The position numbers and the translations under genes are program-made. This document shows, in pieces, positions 25,814 through 33,928 of a DNA stretch of 46,006 nt. Position 1 is the stretch's first letter. The number at the start of each line of letters is the position of its first letter. The notes below the pieces were generated by a model. It was given only the letters and a program-made list of their open reading frames with translations. It was not told the origin of the DNA and searched no databases. The stretch spans positions 1 through 46,006 of the forward strand of contig DHHC01000007.1 in NCBI GenBank assembly GCA_002403095.1, given 5' to 3'. The stretch comes from Leptolinea sp. UBA4782. Lineage in GTDB: Bacteria > Chloroflexota > Anaerolineae > Anaerolineales > Anaerolineaceae.

Positions 25814-26743
25814 ATGAAACCAACATTTTCCATCATTGCGCCTGTTTTTAATGAAAAAGATTGCCTTGCCACGCTGGTTCAGCGTGTGGGTGAAGTGATG
25901 GATACCACCGGTGAACCCTGGGAACTGGTCATTGTTGATGACGGCAGCCAGGACGGCTCAACAGACATCATCCGCCGGCTGGCAAAGGAAGATAAACGTG
26001 TGCGGGCGGTTATCTTTGCCCGCAACTTCGGGCACCAGATCGCCGTTACTGCCGGGATGGATTACAGCCGCGGAGATGCAGTTATCATCATCGATGCTGA
26101 CCTGCAGGACCCCCCGGAAGTGATGCTGGAGATGATCCAGCGCTGGAGAGAAGGGTACCAGGTAGTTTATGGGATACGCTCGGAACGGGAAGGCGAAACC
26201 TGGTTCAAAAAAACAACCGCATCCCTGTTCTACCGTATGATCGCCCGCATTACCGATATCAAGATCCCGCTGGATACCGGTGATTTCCGCCTGATGGACC
26301 GCAGTGTGGTGAAGGTGATGAACAGTATGCGGGAAAAGCACCGCTTCCTGCGCGGCATGTCATCCTGGGTGGGATACCGCCAGATCGGGGTGTCTTACCA
26401 CCGGGCAGCCAGGTTTGCTGGTGAGACCAAATACCCGCTGAAGAAAATGTTGAAACTGGCATTGAACGCGGTCACCAGCTTTTCCTATTTCCCCCTGCAG
26501 CTGGCAACTTATGTGGGCTTTATATCCGCTGGAATCAGCATCGTGGCCATCCCAATCGTCATCATCTTGCGGCTGACTGGCAGCCAGGCATTCTTCGGCC
26601 AGGCAACCACTTTGCTGGCGGTCCTTTTCCTGGGAGGGGTGCAGCTGATTAGCCTGGGGATTCTTGGGGAATACATAGGCAGGATTTACGATGAAGTAAA
26701 AGGCAGGCCTTTATATATCGTTAGTGAAGCGCCTGATGATTAA
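25814..26743 (+). CDS. GT2-family glycosyltransferase, polyprenyl-phosphate type
   Basis: A 309-residue membrane-linked glycosyltransferase. The GT2 domain starts FSIIAPVFNEKDCL and carries VDDGSQDGS and DADLQDPPE (metal-binding Asp residues), with the late motif YRQIGVSYHRAARFAGETKYPLKKM split over residues near 190-215. Two C-terminal membrane helices (about 228-252 and 262-285) complete it. This is the layout of dolichol/undecaprenyl-phosphate mannosyl- or glucosyltransferases (DPMS, GtrB type), which make lipid-linked sugars at the inner face of the membrane. It lies 10 bases after the PLP gene and probably shares its transcript, but has no obvious metabolic link with it. Confidence 0.9.
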   Translation: MKPTFSIIAPVFNEKDCLATLVQRVGEVMDTTGEPWELVIVDDGSQDGSTDIIRRLAKEDKRVRAVIFARNFGHQIAVTAGMDYSRGDAVIIIDADLQDPPEVMLEMIQRWREGYQVVYGIRSEREGETWFKKTTASLFYRMIARITDIKIPLDTGDFRLMDRSVVKVMNSMREKHRFLRGMSSWVGYRQIGVSYHRAARFAGETKYPLKKMLKLALNAVTSFSYFPLQLATYVGFISAGISIVAIPIVIILRLTGSQAFFGQATTLLAVLFLGGVQLISLGILGEYIGRIYDEVKGRPLYIVSEAPDD

Positions 26744-26775
26744 AATTTTTCAACCGATAACAGGAGTGTATTGAA

Positions 26776-28257
26776 ATGGCAAAAATTGACTTAACTGTAA
26801 TAAAAGATCGCCAGGAACGAGCGGTGGAAAGGGCGAAAGAACAGAATATTATCATCCCAACCTTCGCTGAGCAGCGCAATCCTGAGCTGGTTCCTGCCAA
26901 GATCAAGCAGGAGTTAAAGGGGATCGGGCTATGGGATGTCCACCCGCGCAACCTGTTCCGCATCACATGGAAGAATGAACCAGTGCTGTCAGGCGGCGGA
27001 TTTGGGGGTGTCAACTATATTGAATTACCTTCCAGCCTAACCGGAACCGAGGCCCGCATTTTTGCCATCGTCGGCAAATGGTTCCCGACCGGCGCTCATA
27101 AAGTCGGCGCGGCATTCGGATGTCTGGTACCCCGCCTGGTAACTGGTCAGTTCGATCCCACCACCGAAAAAGCAGTCTGGCCGTCCACCGGCAACTACTG
27201 CCGCGGCGGTGCATACGATTCAGCCTTGCTGGCATGCAAATCGATTGCCATCCTTCCGGAAGGGATGAGCAAGGAACGGTTCGAGTGGCTTTCAAAGATC
27301 GCCGGCGAAGTGATTGCGACCCCTGGCAGCGAATCGAATGTAAAAGAGATCTTCGACAAGTGCTGGGAGCTGCGGCGTTCCGGGCAGGAACTGATGATCT
27401 TCAACCAGTTCGAGGAATTTGGCAATTACCTGTGGCACTACAACCTCACCGGCCACGCCATGGAAGAAGTGCTGCAGAAAGAGCTCGGACCGAATGACAC
27501 CTTCCGGGGTATTGCCCTGACAACAGGTTCAGCCGGCACGATTGGCTGCGGCGACTACCTGAAACAGAAATTCCCCACCATGAAGATTGCCGCCAGCGAA
27601 GCGCTGCAGTGCCCGACTCTGCTTCAAAACGGCTTCGGCGCCCACCGGATTGAGGGCATTGGCGACAAGCACGTCCCGTGGATCCATAATGTCAAGAATA
27701 CCGACCTGGTGACCGCCATCGACGACAACGATGTAGTCAATGTGGTGCGCCTGTTCAATGAGCCCGAAGGCAAGGCATACCTGGTAAAGAAGGGAGTTCC
27801 CCAGGCGCTCGTCTCCAAGCTCAACCTGATGGGCTTCTCAGGCATTGCCAACATGCTTTCGGCTGTCAAAATGGCGAAATACTATAACATGGGCAAGGAA
27901 GATGCCCTCATGGTTGTCCTGACCGATTCGATGGAACTCTACAATACCCGTATTGATGAGTACCGCCAGGACTTCGGACCCTTCACCGCAGCGGATGCCG
28001 CAGAAGCGTATGCTGGCAGCCTGATGGGTGAGACCACTGACAACATGCTTGAGTTGACAGAGTTTGACCGCAAACGTGTCCACAACCTCAAGTACTACAC
28101 CTGGGTTGAACAGCAGGGTAAGACCTACGAAGAGATCCTTGCGCAGTGGGATGACCCCGATTACTGGACCGGATTCCAGGGTCAGCTGGACGAAATGGAT
28201 GAATTGATCAAGGAATTCAACGATAAAGTTGGATTGCTGAAGAACTACAAAGACTAA
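26776..28257 (+). CDS. Fold-type II PLP-dependent enzyme, cysteine-synthase/lyase-like, 493 residues
   Basis: The sequence has the parts of the TrpB/cysteine-synthase superfamily: a PLP lysine in PTGAHKVGAAFG (near residue 104), the Asn loop STGNY (near 140), and a Gly-rich phosphate loop TTGSAGTIGCGDYLK (near 245). It is longer than cysteine synthase (about 310) and has a distinct N-terminal 80 residues and C-terminal tail. I do not recognise a characterised relative. As the final gene before a terminator, after the purine importer and a threonine synthase-like gene, it may be a beta-eliminating ammonia-lyase of the island; this is inference. The start has AGGAGTG upstream. Confidence 0.8.
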   Translation: MAKIDLTVIKDRQERAVERAKEQNIIIPTFAEQRNPELVPAKIKQELKGIGLWDVHPRNLFRITWKNEPVLSGGGFGGVNYIELPSSLTGTEARIFAIVGKWFPTGAHKVGAAFGCLVPRLVTGQFDPTTEKAVWPSTGNYCRGGAYDSALLACKSIAILPEGMSKERFEWLSKIAGEVIATPGSESNVKEIFDKCWELRRSGQELMIFNQFEEFGNYLWHYNLTGHAMEEVLQKELGPNDTFRGIALTTGSAGTIGCGDYLKQKFPTMKIAASEALQCPTLLQNGFGAHRIEGIGDKHVPWIHNVKNTDLVTAIDDNDVVNVVRLFNEPEGKAYLVKKGVPQALVSKLNLMGFSGIANMLSAVKMAKYYNMGKEDALMVVLTDSMELYNTRIDEYRQDFGPFTAADAAEAYAGSLMGETTDNMLELTEFDRKRVHNLKYYTWVEQQGKTYEEILAQWDDPDYWTGFQGQLDEMDELIKEFNDKVGLLKNYKD

Positions 28258-28281
28258 TCCCGCTTGTCTGAGGATTAAATA

Positions 28282-28321
28282 AACCAGGGCTGTCTGCTTT
28301 GAAAGCCGGACAGCCCTGGTT
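28282..28321. terminator. bidirectional terminator, PLP enzyme / tyrS
   Basis: AACCAGGGCTGTC (28282-28294) pairs perfectly with GACAGCCCTGGTT (28309-28321), a 13-bp stem with a 14-base loop, between convergent genes. Confidence 0.85.
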
Positions 28322-28325
28322 GTTC

Positions 28326-29603
28326 TTAACCAGCGACTTTAACCAGGGCGTAGTTCTTTTTGCCTTTCCGGAGGATGATGAATTGCCCTTCCAGCAGGTC
28401 GCTCACACCAACCTCCCGGTTGACATCACTTACACGATGATTGTTAATGTAGATACCGCCCTCTTGCAGGCTGCGGCGGGCTTCGCCTTTAGATTTAGAC
28501 ACACCCGCATTAACCAGCAGGTCCAGCAATGACATCCTGTTGACCAGGTTATTCTTTGCCAGTTCGCAGGATGGCACTTCTGCAAAGATGTCCCCAATCT
28601 CTTCAGCGCTCAATCCACTGATCTCGCCGCCAAAGAGCGCCTGGCTGGCTTGTTCAGCCCTTGCAAGAGCAGTTTCGCCATGCACCATGGCGGTCATCAC
28701 CTGTGCCAGGCGGCGCTGGGCTTCGCGCTCTTCCGGTTTGTTTATCACAGCATCCCCCAGGGCGTCGATGGTCTCATGCTCAAGGAAGGTGAAGTATTTC
28801 AGGTAGTTGACCACATCGCCGTCATTGGTGTTCAACCAGAACTGGTAGAAGCGGTAAGGTGATGTGCGCTGCGGGTCAAGCCAGACAGATCCGGATTCGG
28901 TCTTGCCGAACTTGGTGCCGTCTGCCTTGGTGATAAGCGGATAGACCATTGCATAAGCCTGCGTACCGCGCATACGGCGGATTAGTTCTGCCCCGGCGGT
29001 GATATTGCCCCACTGATCGCTGCCGCCCGTCTGCATCTTGCAGCCGTAATTGTCAAACAGGTAGAGAAAATCGTACGACTGCAGCAGCATGTACGTGAAT
29101 TCGGTGAAGGAAATGCCTTCTTCGCGGTCAAGACGGGTGCGGATCGATTCCTTGGAAAGCATATAGTTGACGGTGAAGTTTTTGCCGATATCGCGCATGA
29201 AGTCGATCATGTTCAACTTTGTCAGCCAGTCGGCATTGTTGAGCAGGCGGGCAGGGTTGGACTTACTGTCAAAATCCAGGAAGTGTGACAGTTGTTTTTT
29301 GATGGCTTCGGTATTGGCCTGGATGGTTTCGACTGGCATCAGGGCGCGTTCGGCGGTCTTGCCGGACGGGTCGCCGAGCATGGTGGTGCCTCCGCCAGCC
29401 AGGGCGATAGGGTGGTGCCCAAAACGCTGCATGCGCGCCAGCGCCATGAGGGGAACGATATGCCCTATATGCAGGCTGTCAGCGGTCACATCAAAGCCGT
29501 TATAAACGGTTACTTTTTCCTTTGCCAGGATCTCGGGTACGCCTTCGATCCTGTCGTACACCATGCCGCGCCATTCCAGTTCTTCAAATATTGAGTGTTT
29601 CAT
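28326..29603 (-). CDS. tyrS: Tyrosyl-tRNA synthetase
   Basis: Class I synthetase that charges tRNA-Tyr. The 425-residue protein has the HIGH-equivalent SLHIGHI, GGGTTMLGDPSGK, the tyrosine-binding QTGGSDQWGNI and the KMSKS-equivalent KFGKT. A C-terminal S4-like RNA-binding domain (about 355-425) completes it. This is the TyrS form with SDQWGN. The gene is alone on the minus strand. The leader is short and lacks a T-box. Confidence 0.97.
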   Translation of the reverse strand: MKHSIFEELEWRGMVYDRIEGVPEILAKEKVTVYNGFDVTADSLHIGHIVPLMALARMQRFGHHPIALAGGGTTMLGDPSGKTAERALMPVETIQANTEAIKKQLSHFLDFDSKSNPARLLNNADWLTKLNMIDFMRDIGKNFTVNYMLSKESIRTRLDREEGISFTEFTYMLLQSYDFLYLFDNYGCKMQTGGSDQWGNITAGAELIRRMRGTQAYAMVYPLITKADGTKFGKTESGSVWLDPQRTSPYRFYQFWLNTNDGDVVNYLKYFTFLEHETIDALGDAVINKPEEREAQRRLAQVMTAMVHGETALARAEQASQALFGGEISGLSAEEIGDIFAEVPSCELAKNNLVNRMSLLDLLVNAGVSKSKGEARRSLQEGGIYINNHRVSDVNREVGVSDLLEGQFIILRKGKKNYALVKVAG

Positions 29604-29645
29604 GCTTACCTTCTGAGTGCTCCCGTCAGGGAGAAATGATGTTTG

Positions 29646-29654
29646 AGTATAGCA
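29646..29654 (-). promoter_or_regulatory. extended -10 of tyrS
   Basis: On the minus strand, TGC-TATACT (29654-29646) precedes a leader of about 36 bases that contains a small CTCCC...GGGAG hairpin and AGAAGG before ATG 29603. Confidence 0.55.
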
Positions 29655-29718
29655 TGATTATTTCCCTCAAGGGGCGGTTTCGGATAAAATGCCTGCAATC
29701 ATGTGCCCTGGGCAGAAG

Positions 29719-29727
29719 TGGTAAACT
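29719..29727 (+). promoter_or_regulatory. extended -10 of the hydantoinase operon, leaderless arrangement
   Basis: TGG-TAAACT at 29719-29727 is followed by 7 bases and then ATG 29735. No Shine-Dalgarno is visible. Confidence 0.55.
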
Positions 29728-29734
29728 TATCCAA

Positions 29735-30322
29735 ATGACATTTCTTCCACCTGATTCTGCGCTAATCCTGGTTGGGGTAATGACCCAGCCGCGCGACCTG
29801 GAAATTGCCCGCCTGTTCGGCTGGTACCGCATCCCGCTGCGCTTTGCGCCGAAGGTGGTGAATGTCGATTACCTGGCTTTTTACCACACAGCTGCCTTTG
29901 GAGAGGACTTGCGCTGGCAGATCCGGTATTTTGCCGAGGTAAGCGGGCATGAGCTTACCACCCGGGCAGAATTGTTGCGCGACCAACCCGATCACCCACG
30001 CGCCAATGAAGAGTATTACAAGATCCAGATCGGGCCGCTGCATGCGTTAGCTAACCCTATCCGGTCGGAGAACTGGCGCAGGATCACGTTTCTCTATACA
30101 ACCGGTGCTTTGTTCAACCGTGCCATGACCGGGAATGACCTGGTGGTGCGGTCAGAGGAGAGGGATGTGCTCTGGAGGACATTGCGCGAACGTGCAGAAA
30201 ACAGCGGAATGTATCAATCCAAAGAAACTCTCGATTTTTCTATTGACCCGGCGATCCTGTTCATGCTGGGTGACCTTGACCACCTGGCCGAAGGCGGCAG
30301 CCAATACATGGAGGATGAATGA
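29735..30322 (+). CDS. Conserved-looking hypothetical protein upstream of hydantoinase
   Basis: A 195-residue soluble protein that I do not recognise. It begins with a hydrophobic strand (SALILVGVMTQPRDLEIARLF), is mixed alpha/beta by eye, and contains an Arg/Glu-rich C-terminal half. No signal peptide, membrane segment or metal motif is evident. It overlaps the hydantoinase start by 4 bases (ATGA) and so is translated with it. ATG 29735 is chosen because a -10 box lies 7 bases upstream; longer versions of the frame would run back into the tyrS leader. Confidence 0.7.
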   Translation: MTFLPPDSALILVGVMTQPRDLEIARLFGWYRIPLRFAPKVVNVDYLAFYHTAAFGEDLRWQIRYFAEVSGHELTTRAELLRDQPDHPRANEEYYKIQIGPLHALANPIRSENWRRITFLYTTGALFNRAMTGNDLVVRSEERDVLWRTLRERAENSGMYQSKETLDFSIDPAILFMLGDLDHLAEGGSQYMEDE

Positions 30323-31740
30323 AAACACTGATTAAAGGCGGGACGCTCATCACCGCTTCAGAGACATTCCAGGCAGATATTTTGATCGAAGGCGAGAAAA
30401 TTGCTGCTATTGCCGATAACCTGCAGGTGCCAGCTGACTGTAAAGTGTACCAGGCGGAGGGCAAGCTGGTGATGCCGGGCGGGGTGGACGTGCATGTGCA
30501 TCTCGACCTGCCCATGTCTAATACGGTCTCGTCTGATGACCACTACACCGGAACCAAGGCAGCCGCTTTCGGAGCCACTACCACGGTGATCGATTTTGTG
30601 TCACAAGATGAAGCACCTTTACTCCTGAATGTACAAAAATTACGCGCTAAAGCTGAACAAAAAGCTGCGGTAGATTACAGTTTCCACATGAATATCACCC
30701 GTTTTGATGACCAGGTTGCGGAAGAAATCCCGCACCTGCTGGACGAAGGTGTGGCGAGTGTAAAGGTGTTTACTGCCTACAACAACCGGCTGCGCCTGGA
30801 TGACGGCAACATCTTTAAGGTAATGCGTATAGCAAAAGAGACGGGGTTGCTGACCATGCTGCACGCGGAAAACGGTGATGTGATTGATGTGCTCGTGCAA
30901 GAAGCTTTGGAAGCTGGGCACCTTGAACCAGTCTGGCATGCCCGTACTCGCCCGGCATGGGGGGCAGTCGAAGCTGTTCTGCGGGCTGCATCGCTATCGG
31001 CACAAGCCGAAGCCCCTTTATATGTTGTGCATGTGAATGCCGGCGGAGAGGTGGACCAGATCGCTTATGCCCGCAGTAAAGGCCTGAAAGTGATGGGAGA
31101 AACCTGCCCGCAATACCTGTTCTTCAGCGAAGAGGACCTGAAAAAGCCGGATGGCGCGAAATGGATCTGCTCGCCGCCCGTACGCACGAAGGCGGATAAT
31201 GATCGAATCTGGCGTGGTATATCTGAAGACTCGCTGCAGGTTATGTCAACCGACCACTGCCCATTCTTCTTTGACGGCACGCGGCCTATTGATTACGAAG
31301 GAAAACCGGTTACCATTCCAGGCAAGGAGCTGGGTAAAGGCGACTTTACCAAAATTCCCAATGGGCTGCCTGGTCTGGGTGACCGCATGCCGGTCATGTG
31401 GACGGAAGGTGTGGGTTCAGGAAGGATGAGCGCCAACCAGTTCGTGGCGCTGCATTGCACTAACCCTGCCAAGATCTTTGGGATGTATCCCCAAAAAGGC
31501 AGCCTGCTGCCAGGTTCAGATGCAGATATTGTTATCTGGGATCCGAACCGGGAGGTTGAATATGGGGTGAGGTTAGCCCATCACCGGACTGACTACAACC
31601 TTTATGAAGGCTGGAAACTGAAAGGGTATCCTGAAAAAGTATTCCTGCGCGGCAGCCTGATCGTTGACGGCGCTACCTGGCTGGGCAAGGCAGGCAGCGG
31701 CCGGTTCATTTACCGTAAACCCTTCGAGGTTTTCCTTTAA
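30319..31740 (+). CDS. Dihydropyrimidinase / hydantoinase
   Basis: A 473-residue cyclic-amide hydrolase that opens dihydropyrimidine or hydantoin rings to N-carbamoyl (ureido) acids. The dinuclear metal site is visible: VDVHVHLD (His59, His61), the Lys carboxylated in this family in SVKVFTAY (Lys149), LHAENGD, YVVHVNAGG and STDHCPFFF with the metal-binding Asp. All are intact. HyuA-type enzymes occur in the E. coli group that also has SsnA and YgeW, which links it to the purine island 2 kb upstream. It overlaps the hypothetical gene before it and, by one base (TAATG), the membrane subunit gene after it. Confidence 0.92.
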   Translation: MKTLIKGGTLITASETFQADILIEGEKIAAIADNLQVPADCKVYQAEGKLVMPGGVDVHVHLDLPMSNTVSSDDHYTGTKAAAFGATTTVIDFVSQDEAPLLLNVQKLRAKAEQKAAVDYSFHMNITRFDDQVAEEIPHLLDEGVASVKVFTAYNNRLRLDDGNIFKVMRIAKETGLLTMLHAENGDVIDVLVQEALEAGHLEPVWHARTRPAWGAVEAVLRAASLSAQAEAPLYVVHVNAGGEVDQIAYARSKGLKVMGETCPQYLFFSEEDLKKPDGAKWICSPPVRTKADNDRIWRGISEDSLQVMSTDHCPFFFDGTRPIDYEGKPVTIPGKELGKGDFTKIPNGLPGLGDRMPVMWTEGVGSGRMSANQFVALHCTNPAKIFGMYPQKGSLLPGSDADIVIWDPNREVEYGVRLAHHRTDYNLYEGWKLKGYPEKVFLRGSLIVDGATWLGKAGSGRFIYRKPFEVFL

Positions 31741-33338
31741 TGCTGGTTTTTGTGCCGGTATTGGTGCTGGTTGGAACCGGCCTGGCTGTGCTCGTGATGC
31801 GCCAGGCAAAAGTAAGCATTGGTTACATCTGGCTGAGTGCACTGGCTGGCAGTTTTGTTGCCTGGTTGGTCCTGCTGGTGGTCAACTGGGATAACACTCC
31901 GGTTTACACCAGCCAGTTCTGGAACCTGCCTGGGAGTATGGGGTATCCGGTTGGATTCGGGTTTGACCGGTTATCCTGGCCATTTGCCTTTGCCCTCTCC
32001 AGCTTGCTTCTCGCAGTTTTGTTAACATCCACCGTCCGGTTCCATTTCCAATCGGATCCATTCACCTGGGCGTTCAGTGTGTTGATCGGAGCTGCAGGGA
32101 TCCTTGCGGTTGCCGCTAATACTCCACTGGCATTTGTGTTCTCCTGGACGGCGGTTGATATCCTAGAAATTGCCATGCTAGGGCTGGTGGGGGGAGGGAA
32201 AGCGCTCCAGCAGCGCAACATCATTTCCTCCTTGGCGCGGATAGGCGGGATATTCCTTGTCCTTTGGGCGATGGTTAGCTCACGCAGTGAAGGGTTGGTG
32301 TTGAACCTGGGCCTGGCTGCTCCTCCCCAAAGTGTCCTGCTCCTGCTGGCAGCAGCTTTGCGCCTTGGCGTGGTACCGCTGCATGTGGCTTATACCAGTG
32401 AACCCCTTACGAGGCGCGGGTTGGGAACCATGCTCCGCCTTGTCCCGCCGGCTGCAAGTCTTGTCCTGCTCAGCCGGCTTCCTGCGGCTGTTGTCCCGCC
32501 CAATGCTGCTGTTGCGGTCTTGTTATTCTGCATCCTGGCAGCTGGATATGGGGCTTTCATGTGGATGGTCACCCGGGATGACCTCGAAGGTCGTCCTTAC
32601 TGGCTTCTGGCGGTAGCCGGTTTGGCCATCGCTTCGGGAGTGCGAGGCCAGCCGGAAGCAATACCTGTAATGGGTACAGCAATGGTCTTGGTGGGTGGAT
32701 TGATCTTTCTTTTCAGTGAATTCAGGAAACCTCTCCGTGTCATCTTGCTGGTTGGTTTTATTGGGTTGACTGCCTTGCCTTATACGCCTGCAGCCGGCAG
32801 CCTGACAGGCTTGACCGTCTATCCATTTAACCTGCTGGACGTGTTCTTCATCCTGGTCTTTGCTGTCCTGCTTTCAGGAACTTTTTTTCACATGTACCGC
32901 AAAAGAGAGGAGCAGCCGGTTGAACGCTGGCTGCTGGCAGTCTATTCCGCTGGGCTGGTTGTGCTGATCGCCAGCCACTGGCTTACCGGTTTCCTGGTCT
33001 TAAAGGTTGCGCCAAGACCTGGCGTCTGGTGGGTTAGCATTGTTTCCACATTCCTGGCGGTGCTGATCATTTTGGCTTACCGCTGGTGGCAAAGGTCGGG
33101 TTTACCCATCTTCCTACGGAATGATCCCCGCCTGGCAGCAATCCGTAAAGCTGTGCAGATCATTGCAGATGTTTTACGGCTGGACTGGTTATATGCCTTA
33201 TTCGGGTTGGTGCTGCGCCTGCTGCAGGCGCTTGTCCAGTTTCTCACGAGGCTGCTTGAAGGCGAGGGCGGCGTCCTCTGGACCCTGCTGCTCATCGTGC
33301 TCCTGGCTTCGTTTATTGCGATGGGGGGCTCGCAATGA
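31740..33338 (+). CDS. Complex I/Mrp-like antiporter subunit (NuoL/M/N family)
   Basis: A 532-residue membrane protein with about 14 hydrophobic segments and the family loop LGVVPLH (210-215). In the usual family the helix before this loop carries an essential Lys; here it is Arg208. The normal Glu after Trp (WE) is absent: FSWTAVD has Asp140. Proton or ion translocation may be altered. Its ATG shares an A with the hydantoinase stop. No peripheral hydrogenase, NADH-binding or Fe-S subunit is in the window, so the partner of this membrane module is unknown. Confidence 0.75.
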   Translation: MLVFVPVLVLVGTGLAVLVMRQAKVSIGYIWLSALAGSFVAWLVLLVVNWDNTPVYTSQFWNLPGSMGYPVGFGFDRLSWPFAFALSSLLLAVLLTSTVRFHFQSDPFTWAFSVLIGAAGILAVAANTPLAFVFSWTAVDILEIAMLGLVGGGKALQQRNIISSLARIGGIFLVLWAMVSSRSEGLVLNLGLAAPPQSVLLLLAAALRLGVVPLHVAYTSEPLTRRGLGTMLRLVPPAASLVLLSRLPAAVVPPNAAVAVLLFCILAAGYGAFMWMVTRDDLEGRPYWLLAVAGLAIASGVRGQPEAIPVMGTAMVLVGGLIFLFSEFRKPLRVILLVGFIGLTALPYTPAAGSLTGLTVYPFNLLDVFFILVFAVLLSGTFFHMYRKREEQPVERWLLAVYSAGLVVLIASHWLTGFLVLKVAPRPGVWWVSIVSTFLAVLIILAYRWWQRSGLPIFLRNDPRLAAIRKAVQIIADVLRLDWLYALFGLVLRLLQALVQFLTRLLEGEGGVLWTLLLIVLLASFIAMGGSQ

Positions 33339-33928
33339 ATCTCGCACAGGTCTCTCCGCTACTGGTGGTGCTGCTCATGGCAGCCAGTTTATGCATCCTC
33401 ATGCTGCAAAACTTCCGGCTGGCTTTAGCGGCGCTGGCAGCCCAGTACTTGCTGATATTCTTGCTGATCACTTCTGTACTTCCCTCAAGCCTGGCTTTGG
33501 TGAAGCTGCTGGTTGGATGGATGATCACAGCCCTGCTTGTTTCTGAAATCCGGCTGATCGAAAAAGATTGGGAAAACCGCATAGCCCTATCCGGTAATTT
33601 ATTGCGTGGGGGTGTCCTTATCCTCCTTTGGATCGTGGTGTATCTGGGGCTGCCGTTGATCCAGTTATGGATTCCAGTAAACCAGACTGTATTGCTGGGC
33701 GGATTGATCCTGCTTTCGGGCGGTTTGATCCAGGTCGGCCTTTCCAACCAGGTATTGCGTGTTTCCCTGGGGTTGTTAACCCTCTTCAGCGGGTTTGAGA
33801 TAATTTACGCCGCGCTGGAGCCTTCAGTCCTGGTCTCCGGGCTGCTTGTGCTGGTCAACATCGGTATAGGCTTGACTGGTTTATTCCTGGTAATTCACGG
33901 AAAGGAAGAAAACGAGGTGATCCAGTGA
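33335..33928 (+). CDS. Small membrane subunit, HyfE/NuoK-like
   Basis: A 197-residue protein with about six hydrophobic helices. Its size and position between two large antiporter-like genes match the HyfE-type subunit of hydrogenase-4-like complexes. A short charged stretch (about 70-82, ending RLIEKDWENR) lies between helices 3 and 4. It overlaps both neighbours by 4 bases (ATGA and GTGA). Assignment rests on context and hydropathy rather than on a firm motif. Confidence 0.6.
   Translation: MNLAQVSPLLVVLLMAASLCILMLQNFRLALAALAAQYLLIFLLITSVLPSSLALVKLLVGWMITALLVSEIRLIEKDWENRIALSGNLLRGGVLILLWIVVYLGLPLIQLWIPVNQTVLLGGLILLSGGLIQVGLSNQVLRVSLGLLTLFSGFEIIYAALEPSVLVSGLLVLVNIGIGLTGLFLVIHGKEENEVIQ

Noticed and set aside
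29604..29645. T-box leader for tyrS
   Set aside because: The leader is too short and has no TGGNACC-like or AGGGTGGNACCGCG element.
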